Shown here one piece after another: positions 18,501-30,500 of a DNA stretch of 64,000 nucleotides. A model generated the notes under the pieces. That model saw nothing but the letters and a program-made list of their open reading frames with translations, was not told the DNA's origin and made no database searches. How positions within the stretch are numbered: position 1 is the first letter of the stretch; each line of letters starts with the position of its first letter. The position numbers and the translations under genes were made by a program. Source of the DNA: Aselliscus stoliczkanus (lineage: Eukaryota; Chordata; Mammalia; Chiroptera; Hipposideridae); the NCBI GenBank assembly GCA_033961575.1, contig CM066740.1, forward strand, positions 18,575,501 through 18,639,500, in the 5' to 3' direction.

Positions 18501-21500
18501 GCCCTGTACCTCTTGCTAAGTGGCTCCAATCCCAGCATTAGTAACAGCTGGCTCCAGTTCAAAGCATAACCACTTCCAGGTGTGTCCAATCCCAGCACGA
18601 GCAACTACCAACTGCAGATCACTTAGGAGCTCCTACCAGGTGGCCCTGGGCAGGACACAGGCAGCATCTTATCTTAGTCTGCACTGCAGCACCTCCCAAG
18701 AGGCCTTAGAACCAACACACCTGGTGGTTGGCTTCAGAGCACCACCCAATTAGTGCCATAAGTGACACACCCAAAGGAGGACTTGGCAGACACTGGAGCC
18801 ATGCTAAAGCGAAAACCGATCAATAGGGTCAGCCCCTGCACCACAGCTTCTCCTCAGTAGTCACAGCCAGTCCACAAAGCCAGTTAGCCTAAGGGTCAGT
18901 TCCACCCACTGATGTGCCAAAAGCAATCAAGGCTCAACTATAACAGGAGAACACACACAAACCACACAAAAAACAACCCTAGAGCTCCTCAGGTGACCAG
19001 GAAGACTGTGTCACTGGGCCCCACAGAACTCCTACTATATAAGGCACATGGTAACCACAAACCAAAAATCTACAAGAGATATACAAGAAATAGAAAGGAA
19101 TCCAAACAACACTACAGTAAGTCATCAACACACAAGAGAAGAGAGAGAATAAGAAAGGAACAGAACAAAAACAAATGGGAAAACAATAAATGGCAAAAAG
19201 TACATATCTATCAATAATTACTTTAAATGTATATCTATCAATAATTACTTTAAATGTAAATAGATTAAATGCTTCAATCAAAAGATGAAGGATAGGGCTG
19301 GCTGAGTGGCTCTGTTGGTTAAGAATTGGCTTAGAGCACGTGCTCTGAGCGGCAGGGCTGCTGGTTTGATTCCCACATGGGCCCGTGAAAACTGCGCCCT
19401 AGCTGAGCTGTCACTGAACTGCCAACAGGTGGCAGGATGGCTCAGCTGGTGTGACAACAAGATTGCCTGTTCGATGGTGGGCTAAACCTACCCGCAACTA
19501 GGAATTGAGCTCAGCACCTTCAGCTGAACTGCCACCCTGTTGGCTGAGAGGATACAGTGTACACTCTTAACAACCGGGCTGCTGGTTCGAATCCCGCATG
19601 GGATGGTGGATACACCCACCTGTGGCTAGGATTGAGCACGGCACCTTGAGCTTAGAGCCACAAGCTGTTGACGGGAAGCCAGATGGCAACTGGCGCCCTC
19701 CACAATGAAGATTGGGGAACAACAACTTGGCTGGTCCCCTTCCCCAACTCCCCAACACTGTTCCCTTCCCCCAATTCCCCAATGAAATCTTTAAAAAAAA
19801 AAAAAAAAAAGACAGGCTGGGAAATATAGCCTTTATCTAGTAAAAAAAAAAAAAGACGAAGGACAAAGAAGAGGTGATATATATAATATTACTTGGCTAT
19901 AAAAAGGAATGAAATCATACCATTTGCAACAACACGGATGGACCTAGAGGGTATTATGCTAAGCAAAACAAATCAGATAGGGAAAGACAAATACCATATG
20001 ATTTCACTTATATGTAGAATCTAAAAATCAAAAAAATGAGCAAACACTCATAGATACAGAGAACAAACTGATGGTTACCCAATGGGAGAGAGGAAGGGAC
20101 TGAGTGAAAAAGGTGAAGAGTTTAAGAAGTACAAATTTGCAGTTACAAAATAGTCCTGGGGATGTAAAGCATAGCATAGGGAACATAGTTAATAATATTG
20201 TAATAAGTATATATGGTGTCAGGTGGGTACAAGACTTATCGGGGATATCACTTTATAAGTTATATAAATGTCTAATCACTATGCTGTACACCTGAAACCA
20301 ATATAATATTGAATGTCAACTCTAATTGAAAAAAATAAATAAACAACATGGAGAGAAACAGCCGAGTGATGGGGAATGGCCAGGCGCTGAAAACTTAAGC
20401 TTCTGGATCAAGCAAAGCCTGAAGCTGGAAGTACCCTTTGGATTTTTTTAGTCATATGGGCCAATAAATTCTCTTTTATTTAAAAATATTTTTAAAAATT
20501 TATTAAAAGGAACAAAAAATAAAATAAGTGTATAATACAACATGAGAGCAAACTCAAGTTGCCACCCACAGCCATTTAAATCATAACATCTCAATGAGGG
20601 AATGCTATTATCTACATTTTTCAAATGACAGACTGAGAAATTAGGTCAGGTATTTTGTCCAAGATCAAATAGCTAATCAGTAAGAGGCAGAATTTGGATC
20701 TTGCTCTGACCCTGACTTTTTTTTTTTTTTTAAAGATTTTATTGGGGAATTGGGGGAGGGGGACAGCGTTGAGGAATCAGGAAGGGGAACAGACAAGTTG
20801 CTGTCTTTTTTATTTGTTTGTTTGTTTGTTTGTTCTTTAGTCTAGTTGCAGAGGATGTTGCTTCACTGGCCCATGTTGGCATAGTCATTGCGTTCTTCCC
20901 GGGTGAGGCAGATCAGTCGCCGGCCTCTGGATGGTCGCTCACCGCGGCTATTGGCAGCTCACCGCGGCTATTGGCCACTCACACTGGCTGCCGGCCACTC
21001 ACTGTAGCCTATGGCAGCCCACTGCAGCAGGGGCTGCAGCCCACACCATCACCGGGGCTCGCACAGCCCGGCTCCAGGTGGAGCTGTTGTTAGCTGTAGA
21101 GGGCAGTGTCACTGGCCCTCATGTGGGTTCCGAACCGGGGCCGCTGGCATCCCAAAACCAGCTCTTAACCAGTGTCGGCCGGCCCTGACACTGATTTTTT
21201 TTTTTTTTTTTTTTGAGGGAGTGTTACTGGCCCTCATATGTGGGACCCGAACCGGGGTCGCTGGTGTCCCAAGCCAATGCTTAACCACCGCACCACTCGG
21301 CCGGCCCCTGACACTGATTTTTAATTGACTTTTGCTTTTGAAGGAATACACTAAGGAAACTCAAATGAAACGGGTGGTAGTTTGCACACTTACTGAGTAG
21401 TCACAAAGCACAATATAGTTTTTATGAGACTGAATAATAACTCAGAACACTGAATCAGCACCAAGGCCAATAAAGGACTGTGGGAGTGAGGATGGAGTCT

Positions 21501-24500
21501 CTTACCACTGGGCCAGGCCGTAAGTAGATGGATAAGCCAGTTTGCTCCACGTGTCTGGCACCATGTCAAAACTCAGTGCGGACTGCTGGGCTTCCACATC
21601 AGGAGATAAGGTTAGCTCCCCCTTGCACGGAGAAGAAAGCCCATGTAGTAAATGTCATCTAATGTGAAGACCACTCTAGCCCCACTTTAAAACTTACCTT
21701 CAAACCAAGGTCTAATTGCTGAAGTGACACACGGATTTCCTGAAGGAGAATATTCATCCTCTCACATTCTTGGAAGCAAACAAGAACATAGGGGCTTCTA
21801 TTTGTATTTTTTTGCATGATCTCTGCCATGTTGAACTCTTCTGGAAGTCTTTCCAAAATGTCATCCAAGACATTCTTAACCTTAAATCATTAATACACAG
21901 AAATTTAACTCCTTTCTATTTCATTTTTATTCCCAGTGACCGCAGATATATACACAGAGGGTGCCAAAAAAAATGTATACACATTTTAAGAAAGGAAAGA
22001 ATTGTATTAAAATTACACTGATGGTAACCACTTTAAGCACCTCTTGCAACTGCAGAAGTCAAACGTGACTTGTATTTATCTTTTGTTATTGGTATATATT
22101 GAGTATTACTATTGTAATACAGTTTTTTCCTCTCAGGAAAAAGGAAAGTAAAACCCCAACATTTAGGTATTACATTTTATAATCTGCTATTTTTTAAAAA
22201 AATCATATGAAAAGTCACATGAACCGAAGATGCCTTTAAGTTTGACCTGATTCTGATGACTGATGCTGCCCTCCCAGTTGGCATCTAAAATTCTGGGAGC
22301 AGGGCTGGCCGAGTGGCGCGGTGGTTAGGTGCTGGTTTGGGAAGCCAGCGGCCCCGGTTCGGGTCCCACATATGAAGGCCAGTGACACTGCCCTCAAAAA
22401 AAAAAAATAAATAAAAATAAAAAAAAAGATCCTGATAGAATTTAAAAAAAATAAAAAATAAAAAAAAATTAAATTCTGGGAGCAATTTGTTGTAGGATCA
22501 ACATTTTCAACAAGGAAGCCTCTACCTTCTATAATTATTGCCCTGAAGAAATAATTGATTTATACATTGGAGACATAAATATGTACATGGTACTCTGATA
22601 TGCATGTTTATTCTTTCTAAGCAGTTATACTGAGCTGGGGAAAAACAAGTACTTTAAAATGGACAAAAGATTGAGAAATATTGCCTGTGTTCAGCCTCAG
22701 GCATCATTCCCCCTTTCCTCAATCTCTCGGATTACTGCCAGTGGTTCTGACATCATGCTTGCAAGTAGGTTTAGCACTCCCAGTAGGTAATATGTCCGGC
22801 CCTGAAATCTTACATTCTTTTACAGCAGCAGTAGAGTGTATGAAACACAAGGCATCAAAGAAGTTAGGTAAAAGAATGGCCTTTGGAATCAGCTAAAACT
22901 GGGTTTTCTTCATTGGCCCTTTCTAGATGTATGGCCTTGGTAAGTTACCTAAGCTTTTTCCCTGAAATAGGGATGATACTACTCAGAGCTATTGAAATTG
23001 AACACATATTTGTAAAGCACTTTCTTTAGTGCCTCGCATATTGTTAAGCACCCACTAGATGGTCGTTGCTAAAATCTGTTTGCCTATCTGGGGTGCTGAG
23101 GCACCTTTACCTCATTTGCTCTGCATTTTCTGGTTTAATGCTCAGCTTTCTTGTTGGAAAGATTGAAACCCAAAAACTAGATGAAGGCCTCATCCACTTC
23201 CCTGCTTTTATTAACACTATAGCTTTTCCCAAATGGATTTTTTTTTCTTGTTCATCTATTTTTTAAAAATGTAACATTCACATATGGAAGGTGATAGTAG
23301 ACAGGATAAAACACCACACAACAAATTCTAAAGCTTCTAAATTACAAACAAGTATCTCAACAAATGATCCTGTTTCAAGAAATGATTGAAACATTTCAAG
23401 AATTAAAGTCCTGGGACCTCATTATAATTAGATCTGATGGTTAGTGTCTTCCAACAACCTGAATCCTTGTCTGTCAAATCATGATTCACAATTTTGAGAG
23501 AGGAATAAGGGTGCTAATTTATTTTGGGGAGCATTAACTATTCATATTTTAAATTAAAGAGAAACAAGATTTAACTTAAATGTAAAAAAAAATGTCCATT
23601 TCTCATCCCCATTTTTCTAGAGCATTAAATACCTTCAAAAGAATAAAATGCCAGTCTCCCAAGACAATGTAAAAAAGACAGAGCCAAAAACACACTGAGA
23701 GTGAAAGGCAAGCCAGATTTGGAGAAGATACTTGCAATACATATATCTGACAAAGGACACATACATAAAATAAAGAGTCCTCACAAATCCGTAAAAAAAA
23801 CCCACTGACAACTCAATTAGAAAAATGGGAAAGTAAAAATATCCAAAATAGGTACTTTATATGACAGTATATCCAAGTGGCCACAAACATAGGAAAATAT
23901 GCTCAAACATTATCCCTGCATGAGGAATGCAAAATTAAAACCACAATGAAATATCATTACCCCTAACGAAACCATAGGGGAGAGGGAGGGAGGGAAGGAG
24001 AGAGGAGGGAGGGAGGGAGGGAGGGAGGGAGGGAGGGAGGGAGGGAGAACTTTCACACTGTGGGTGGGAGAGAAACTGGTAGAACCCCTTCAGAGAGCTG
24101 TTAGCGAGTATCTACAAAACCTAAACAAACCCTTTGATCCAGCAATTCCACTTCTGAGTATGAGTGGATGCCTTTGGGAGTTACCTTTGTCTATAAGAAT
24201 ATCAGGGCTGGGGTATTCATAATGGTGAATAGAAACAACCCAAATGTCCATGTATCAAGGAATGAAGAATTGAATATTCATATACTAGAATATTAAAATG
24301 AACCGTTGGTCCATGAACGACATGGATGAATTCCAGATGTAATGTGGAATGGGAACAGCTAGACATAAATGAGTACATCCTGTACGACTGCATATATTTG
24401 AAGTTCAAACACAGGCAAAGTGCATCTATGGTGATAGAGGTAAGAAGAGCGAGCGGTTACCTGTGGGCTGGAGGGGGAGGGGTATATTGACCGGTAAAAG

Positions 24501-27500
24501 GCATGAGTAATCTTCTGGAGTATTGGAGAAGTTCTGTATTTTGATCAGTGTGGTGGGTCTATGGGTGTATGCAAAGGTAAAAATTCACTGAGTTGTGCGC
24601 TTAAAATGAGCACATTGCACTGTATATACATATACCTCAGCAGAAAAGAAAACAGACCCTCTACCTTGTCTTCTGTGGACTGCCCCAGCTCATCACTGAG
24701 AAGTGCATTCCTGGGCTGCATCTCCAGCAAAGTTCTGAAGAGCGAGTTGGATGTCGCTGTCAGGAATTCTATTTCAGCATTTGGATGGAGGCCATACAGC
24801 GCTGGGCTTTCTGGCGGAAGCATGTCCTCTATGTACTGGTGGTAGCCGGGATAATCTAGATTAGGCGGGGCTGCAAATCCCGGTACCAGCATAAGTTCAT
24901 CTTCAATCTTCAACCCGAAAGGAAAAGTGGGTTATTCCAAACAACATGGGCATCAGCCTTTGCTTCCTAAACATGTGGAGAGCTCTCTGGTAAGCAGCTC
25001 CCAGCACAGTACTGTACAGAGAGCTGGCTCTCTGGAATGTTCCACGGCCCTTTCATGATTGATCATTTGCCTGTGTGTAGGGCACCGGGCTGATTCTGGG
25101 GACAAGTGCAAGAAACACATGAAGCCTGCCCCTAAGGAGACTTAGTGTGCAGCTTGCTTGGGGCGACATGACACATGACACAGCAGATGAACAGGTGCTG
25201 AACCATCTACTGTGTAGTGGTCACCCTGTCACATGCTTCAAGTCATTGATTCTCCCACACATCCCCATTTTGCAGAGAGAAATCAAGACTCAGTGTAACT
25301 GGCCTCGAGGAAGATCTTAATTCCGAACTCATTTTAGTATGACTCTATAACCTATGCTTTCCCAGTGTGCATACATTCCACAGTAGTGCTTCAAATTATT
25401 TTACATAGGTTACATATGAATTTTGTAAACATACACAGTTATATGTGCATATATTGGAAAATATGAGTGTGTGTGTTTAAGTAACACTTTATAAGGCAGT
25501 ATGAAGTCAGAGCCAAAGCAATGCTACCTCCTCCCCGTGACCTTGAGCTACTCAGGCAGAATCTGTGTTGCTCACCTCAGATCCACAGACCCTCGGACGG
25601 TTGCTGGCACTTACCTGGTACTTAGTACAGAGTTGCCTAATTAATGGAAGGCTGGAGTCGTAAATCATTTATCATGTCCACCTATGTCATCACGGCTGGG
25701 GCAGAGGGTAGACATTCCATGTGGAGGAATGTTCTTAACAAAAGCAGTATGAGGAGCAATACGAAACCTAAATATTAGACTGTAGCTTTTCACAATATAG
25801 CAAACGCATTTATTGGCCTGAATCTCCGACCAGCCATAAACATAGGCAGTCAATCAAGTGCTTATAATTTTCTAGTTCACTCAGCATAAGCTCAGGTTTT
25901 TCCTTTCTGGTTGTTCTTTATTTCCCAGAGGCCATTACACCTGTTTTAATTTTCTCAGTCTCTCTTGCTATAAGTTCTGTCTACAGAGGGTGCCAAAAAT
26001 ATATAAACATGTTTTAAGAAAAGAAAACTGTATTAAAATTGTAATACTCAATATATACCGATAACAAAAGATGAATACAAGTCATGTTCGACTTCTCCAA
26101 TTACAGGAGGTCTCAGAGTGGTTACCATCAGCTTTCAGACACTTCTGATTACAGTGAACTACTGCTTGAGCAACGCTGACCAAAGTGTCCACTTGTATAC
26201 ATTTTTTTGGCACCCCTGGTATATGCAGTTTTAAATGTATAGGGAGAGGATATTACTTTTTAAAAAAAACTATCACCTAATATAGCTATTTTATGCCGAT
26301 ATTTCCTAAATCATGTTCTGAAATTGGAGCTTGTCCGAAATTGGGTATGTTATGCATCTGGTCCCTTCACTATTGCCGGGAGACAAAATGAATACGCACA
26401 CATTCTTATTCAATAATACGTATTGATCACCTAATATACCCAAACAAGCCTTGGAAGTATAAAAGATTCATATGGCCTAGTACTTAAGGAACGCTCAGTC
26501 TAATGGGAACAAAATAAGTGACTTTCTACACAATCATGTCATCCGTGAGTAATGGTGGTTTGCACCTTCCCTTTTTTTTTTTTTTAAAGATTTTCTTGGG
26601 GAATTGGGGGAGGGGAATAGCATTGAGCATTCTGGGAAGGGGAACAGACAAGTTGCTGTCCTTTTGTTCTTCAGTCTAGTTGTGGAGGACGTTGCTTCAC
26701 TGGCCCATGTTGGTATCATCATTGCGCTCTTCTCGGGTGAGGCAGATAGATAGCCGGCCTCTGGATGGTCGCTCACTGCGGCTATTGGCAGCTCATGCTG
26801 GCTGCCAGCCACTCACTGTAGCCTATGGCAGCCCACTGCAGCAGGGGCTGCAGGCTACACCGTCGCCGGGGGCTCGCACAGCCCAGCTCCAGGTGGAGCT
26901 GTTGTTAGCTGTAGAGGGCAGTGTCAGCGGCCCTCACATGTGGGATCCGAACCTGGGCCATGGGCATCCCAAGCCAGCTCTTAACCAATATGCCACTCGG
27001 CGAACCCTGCTCCTTCCTTTTCAAACCTGCAATCCCAGGTTCCCTAGACAGCCTACGCCTTTGGAGATGATGCTCAGCTGCTGTCTGAATTCCAAAAGGC
27101 ATTTTAAATATCTGAGTCAGCCATTTCTATTTCAATTTTGCACTGGGAGGATTTTCGAGTTCAGTCTTTCATATTGCCACAAACAAAAATCTTGACCCAA
27201 TGAATATTAGAAAGCGCAGCCTAGACTATCTCACCACCAGTATCTATTAGTTTGGTTTGTCTTAATTATTTACTCACCTTTTCTATCATTTCATATTTAT
27301 GTATCGAATAATCAAAACTTAAATTTTACCTGACTCAGGGTGGCCAAAACAAAACTGAAGGATAATTAGACTCACATTAGTCTACGATAGATAAATTAGC
27401 CAAAATAAAAATACGGGCACAAAATATGAATAATAAAACCAAATGTTGGAATAAACATAACGAAACCAAACTTTATTCCCTACAAACAAGGACTTGGGTC

Positions 27501-30500
27501 TTCTCTGTTAGCGCTCACTAGATGAAAGGAATTTTAAGAGCCACAGTGAAATTGTCCTTCAATAAAAACAAGAAGATAAAAACAGTTTCAAGCAAAGAAA
27601 TTAACCAAAAAGTGGAACCACTTAAAAATGTTAAAAACCAGCAGGGACTGGACATTTGAGTGCCTACTCATATAATGCTGGTGGGACTGCAAATGTCCCT
27701 GCTTTCTGGAAAGATAATTAGGCAGTCTTTAAAAACAGGGGAAGAGTACCTTTTATATGTTCAGCATTGAGCAAAGCCAAGGACAACAGCAAGCTCAAAG
27801 AAAAGGGCTTGAGGTTTACGGCCAGACAGACCGGTTCAGTTCCCACCCCTGAGTGGTTTGGAGACCTTAAAAAATGACAGTTATCAGAGTTTCAATCTTT
27901 GTCGGTAAAATGAGGCTACCACTAGCAATCTAATGAGTGTGGCTGTGAAAATGTAAGGATCAGCTATGCAGACATCTAGGCACATAGCAGGCTTTTATAA
28001 ATGTTACTTTTGGTCTCCCTCTCCCTTGTGTCCTAGGAGCAGACACAATTATTTCAAGTACATCTTGATTTCCTGGAAAGGCATAGACAACCTGGGAAAT
28101 GTCCGACTGTAAATTCCTACTATGATTTCGAACAAGTAAAGTTTGAAAAGTAAGGCTTGATTCATCCAGGGACTTGTGTGCTCCTTCTCCTTCAAGAAAA
28201 CTATAAAGTTTTCAAGGTACTCAAGGAGCTATGTGAACTGCGGTTCTCTCTTCCCACTCAAGGGCTTTTATGAAGCCCTGTGGCTTGCTGATGGGGCCAG
28301 AGCTGTAAAGCTCTCTGAATTGTGGCCACCTATGTTGTGTTTGGGGAAGGGCTTTTTGAAAATGTCACTGTTATGCCGCAAAGAATCAGTGGATAAACAT
28401 TTTTCCAAAGAAGATACACGCATGGCCAATAAGCACAGGAAAAGATGCTCAACATCACTAGTCTTTAGGGAAATGCAACATGAAACCATTTCACACCCAC
28501 CAGGATGGTTAAAATACAAAACATGGACAAAAAAGGTGTTGGCAAGATGTGGAGAAAATAGGGCCCTCATACATTGCTAGTGGGAATATAAAGTGGTGCA
28601 GCCACTTTGGAAAAACAATTTGGCAGTTCTTTAAAATGTTAAACCTACCATATGATCTTACAATATCACTCCTAGGTATATATCCAAGGGAAACGAAAAT
28701 ATATGTCTACACAAACACCTGTATGTGAATATTCATAACATTATTCATAATAGCCAAAAAGTGGAAATAATCCAAATGTCCATCAACTGATGAATGGATA
28801 AACAAATTGTAGTGTGCCCATACAATGGAATATTATTTGGCCATAAAAAGAAAGTACAGGGCCGGCTGAGTGGCGCATTGGTTAAGAGCTGGTTTGGGAT
28901 GCCAGCGGCCCCGGTTCGGATCCCACATATGAGGGCCAGTAACACTGCCCTCTACAGCTAACAACAGCTCCACCTGAAGCGCCCAGCCCTGGCGATGGTG
29001 TGGGCTGCAGCCCCTGCTGCAGGCTACAGTGAGTGGCCGGCAGCCAACATGAGTGGCTGGCAGCCAGCGTGAGCCAACAGCCGTGGTGAGCGACCATCCA
29101 GAGGCCGGCGACTGATCTGCCTCACCCAAAGAGAGCGCAATGATGACACCAACATGGGCCAGTGAAGCAACGCCCTCGGCAACTAGACTGAAGAACAAAA
29201 AGACAGCAACTTGTTTGTTCCCCTTCCCCAATTCCCCATCGCTGTTCTCCTCCCCCAATTCCATAATAAATAAAAAAAACGGAAGTACAGTAAAACCTTG
29301 GATTGTGCATAACTTGGCTTACGAATGTTCTGCAAGATGAGCAAACATTTCTAATACATTTTAATGTGGTAAACAAGCGATGTTTTTCAATACAAGTAGT
29401 TTGTTTCTGGAACAAATTATGCTCACAAACCAAGGTATTACTGTACTGATACAAGATATAACATGGGTGAACCCTGAAAACATTATGCTAAGTGAAAGAT
29501 ATCAGACACAAAAGGCCACTTATTGTATGATTCCATTTATATGAAATGTCCAGAATAGACAGATCTATAGAGACAGAAAATAGATTAGGAGTTGCCTGGG
29601 CTGGGGGGAGAGGGATGAGGAGGAGAGGATGGTGACGGCTAATCTATACAGGGTTTCTTTCCAGGGTGATGAAAATGTTCTAAAATAGATTGTGGTGATG
29701 GCTATACTACTGTGAATATACTAAAAACCTTTGGATTATTCCATTTAAATTGGTACATTTTATGAGACTGTGAATTATATCTCAATGAAGCTACTAAAAA
29801 AACAAAAAAGAACCTACGGAATCGTGTACAAGGAGAGTGAACTTCCACATCATGAAAAAAATCATCAAGGACTTGAACTCATCTTTGCAGAAGTCAGTCC
29901 CAGGCACAATGATTAGGAACTGGGACAGCAACATCCTGCCACTCTGCCGGCTCTATGGGACTGCTGTCCTTTCTACAGCTTCCTTCCTGGTATTTAATAA
30001 AAAAACTCCACGGCCTCTCCAAGAGTCCTGGTTACGACCAGAGGCTCCCAGTGAGCCTAAACAAGTGCACTTGCCCGTAGCCTATGAGTAAAAAATGCCA
30101 TGGTCCCATAGTGCTGTGAGGGATTTTCAGAATTTACCTGAGGTTGAATTACATTATCTCAGTGTCTTTAAAACTGACAGGTGCATTAGCGAATTTCTAG
30201 ACAATACCTTCATTTTCCAAATGAATAAACTGAGGCAGAGGGTGGTCCTGAACAAAGCTGAACAGCAAGTTAGTGGCAGAACCAGAACTACAACTCCTGG
30301 ATGGTCCAGGGTTGTTCTTGGTGTCACCCTGTGCCACCCACAATGCCCAGTAAGACACGGGTCAGTGTTTGGCTAACTTATGCCCCAATTACTACAAACA
30401 GGTCAGCACTCCAGCCAACGCAGTGTGCTGCAGAGAAAAACTTGTCAGCTATGGCGTCTGTGAGTGCAAATCCTGGCTTTGCTACTGAGCAACCATTTGA

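Larger units (their letters stand above)
17757..20343 (+). mobile_element. Internally deleted L1 retrotransposon (copy I)
   Basis: It opens with cttccagttaagatggcaga, an L1 5' UTR-type start, and carries a long 5' region homologous to that at 35870 (ggctcaactataacaggaga, gggccccacagaactcctac). The start of ORF2 follows (tcaataattactttaaatgt), and an abrupt jump leads to the L1 3' end (ggatggacctagagggtatt, tgtacacctgaaaccaatat). Most of ORF1 and ORF2 is missing. A trimeric SINE interrupts it at 19295-19850. Confidence 0.7.
28375..29795 (+). mobile_element. 5'-truncated L1, split by a MITE and a SINE
   Basis: The left part (28375-28859) ends at ttatttggccataaaaag; the right part (29446-29795) resumes at ctgatacaagatataacatg and runs to the 3' UTR end attatatctcaatgaagc. 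Between them lie a SINE and a small DNA transposon. Confidence 0.8.

Noticed and set aside
23979..24046. CRISPR-like or other regularly spaced array
   Set aside because: Simple (GGGA)n expansion without spacers, in a mammalian intron.
28268..28580. Overlapping ORFs of 100 and 134 residues
   Set aside because: Both overlap L1-derived sequence on opposite strands and show no recognised domain.
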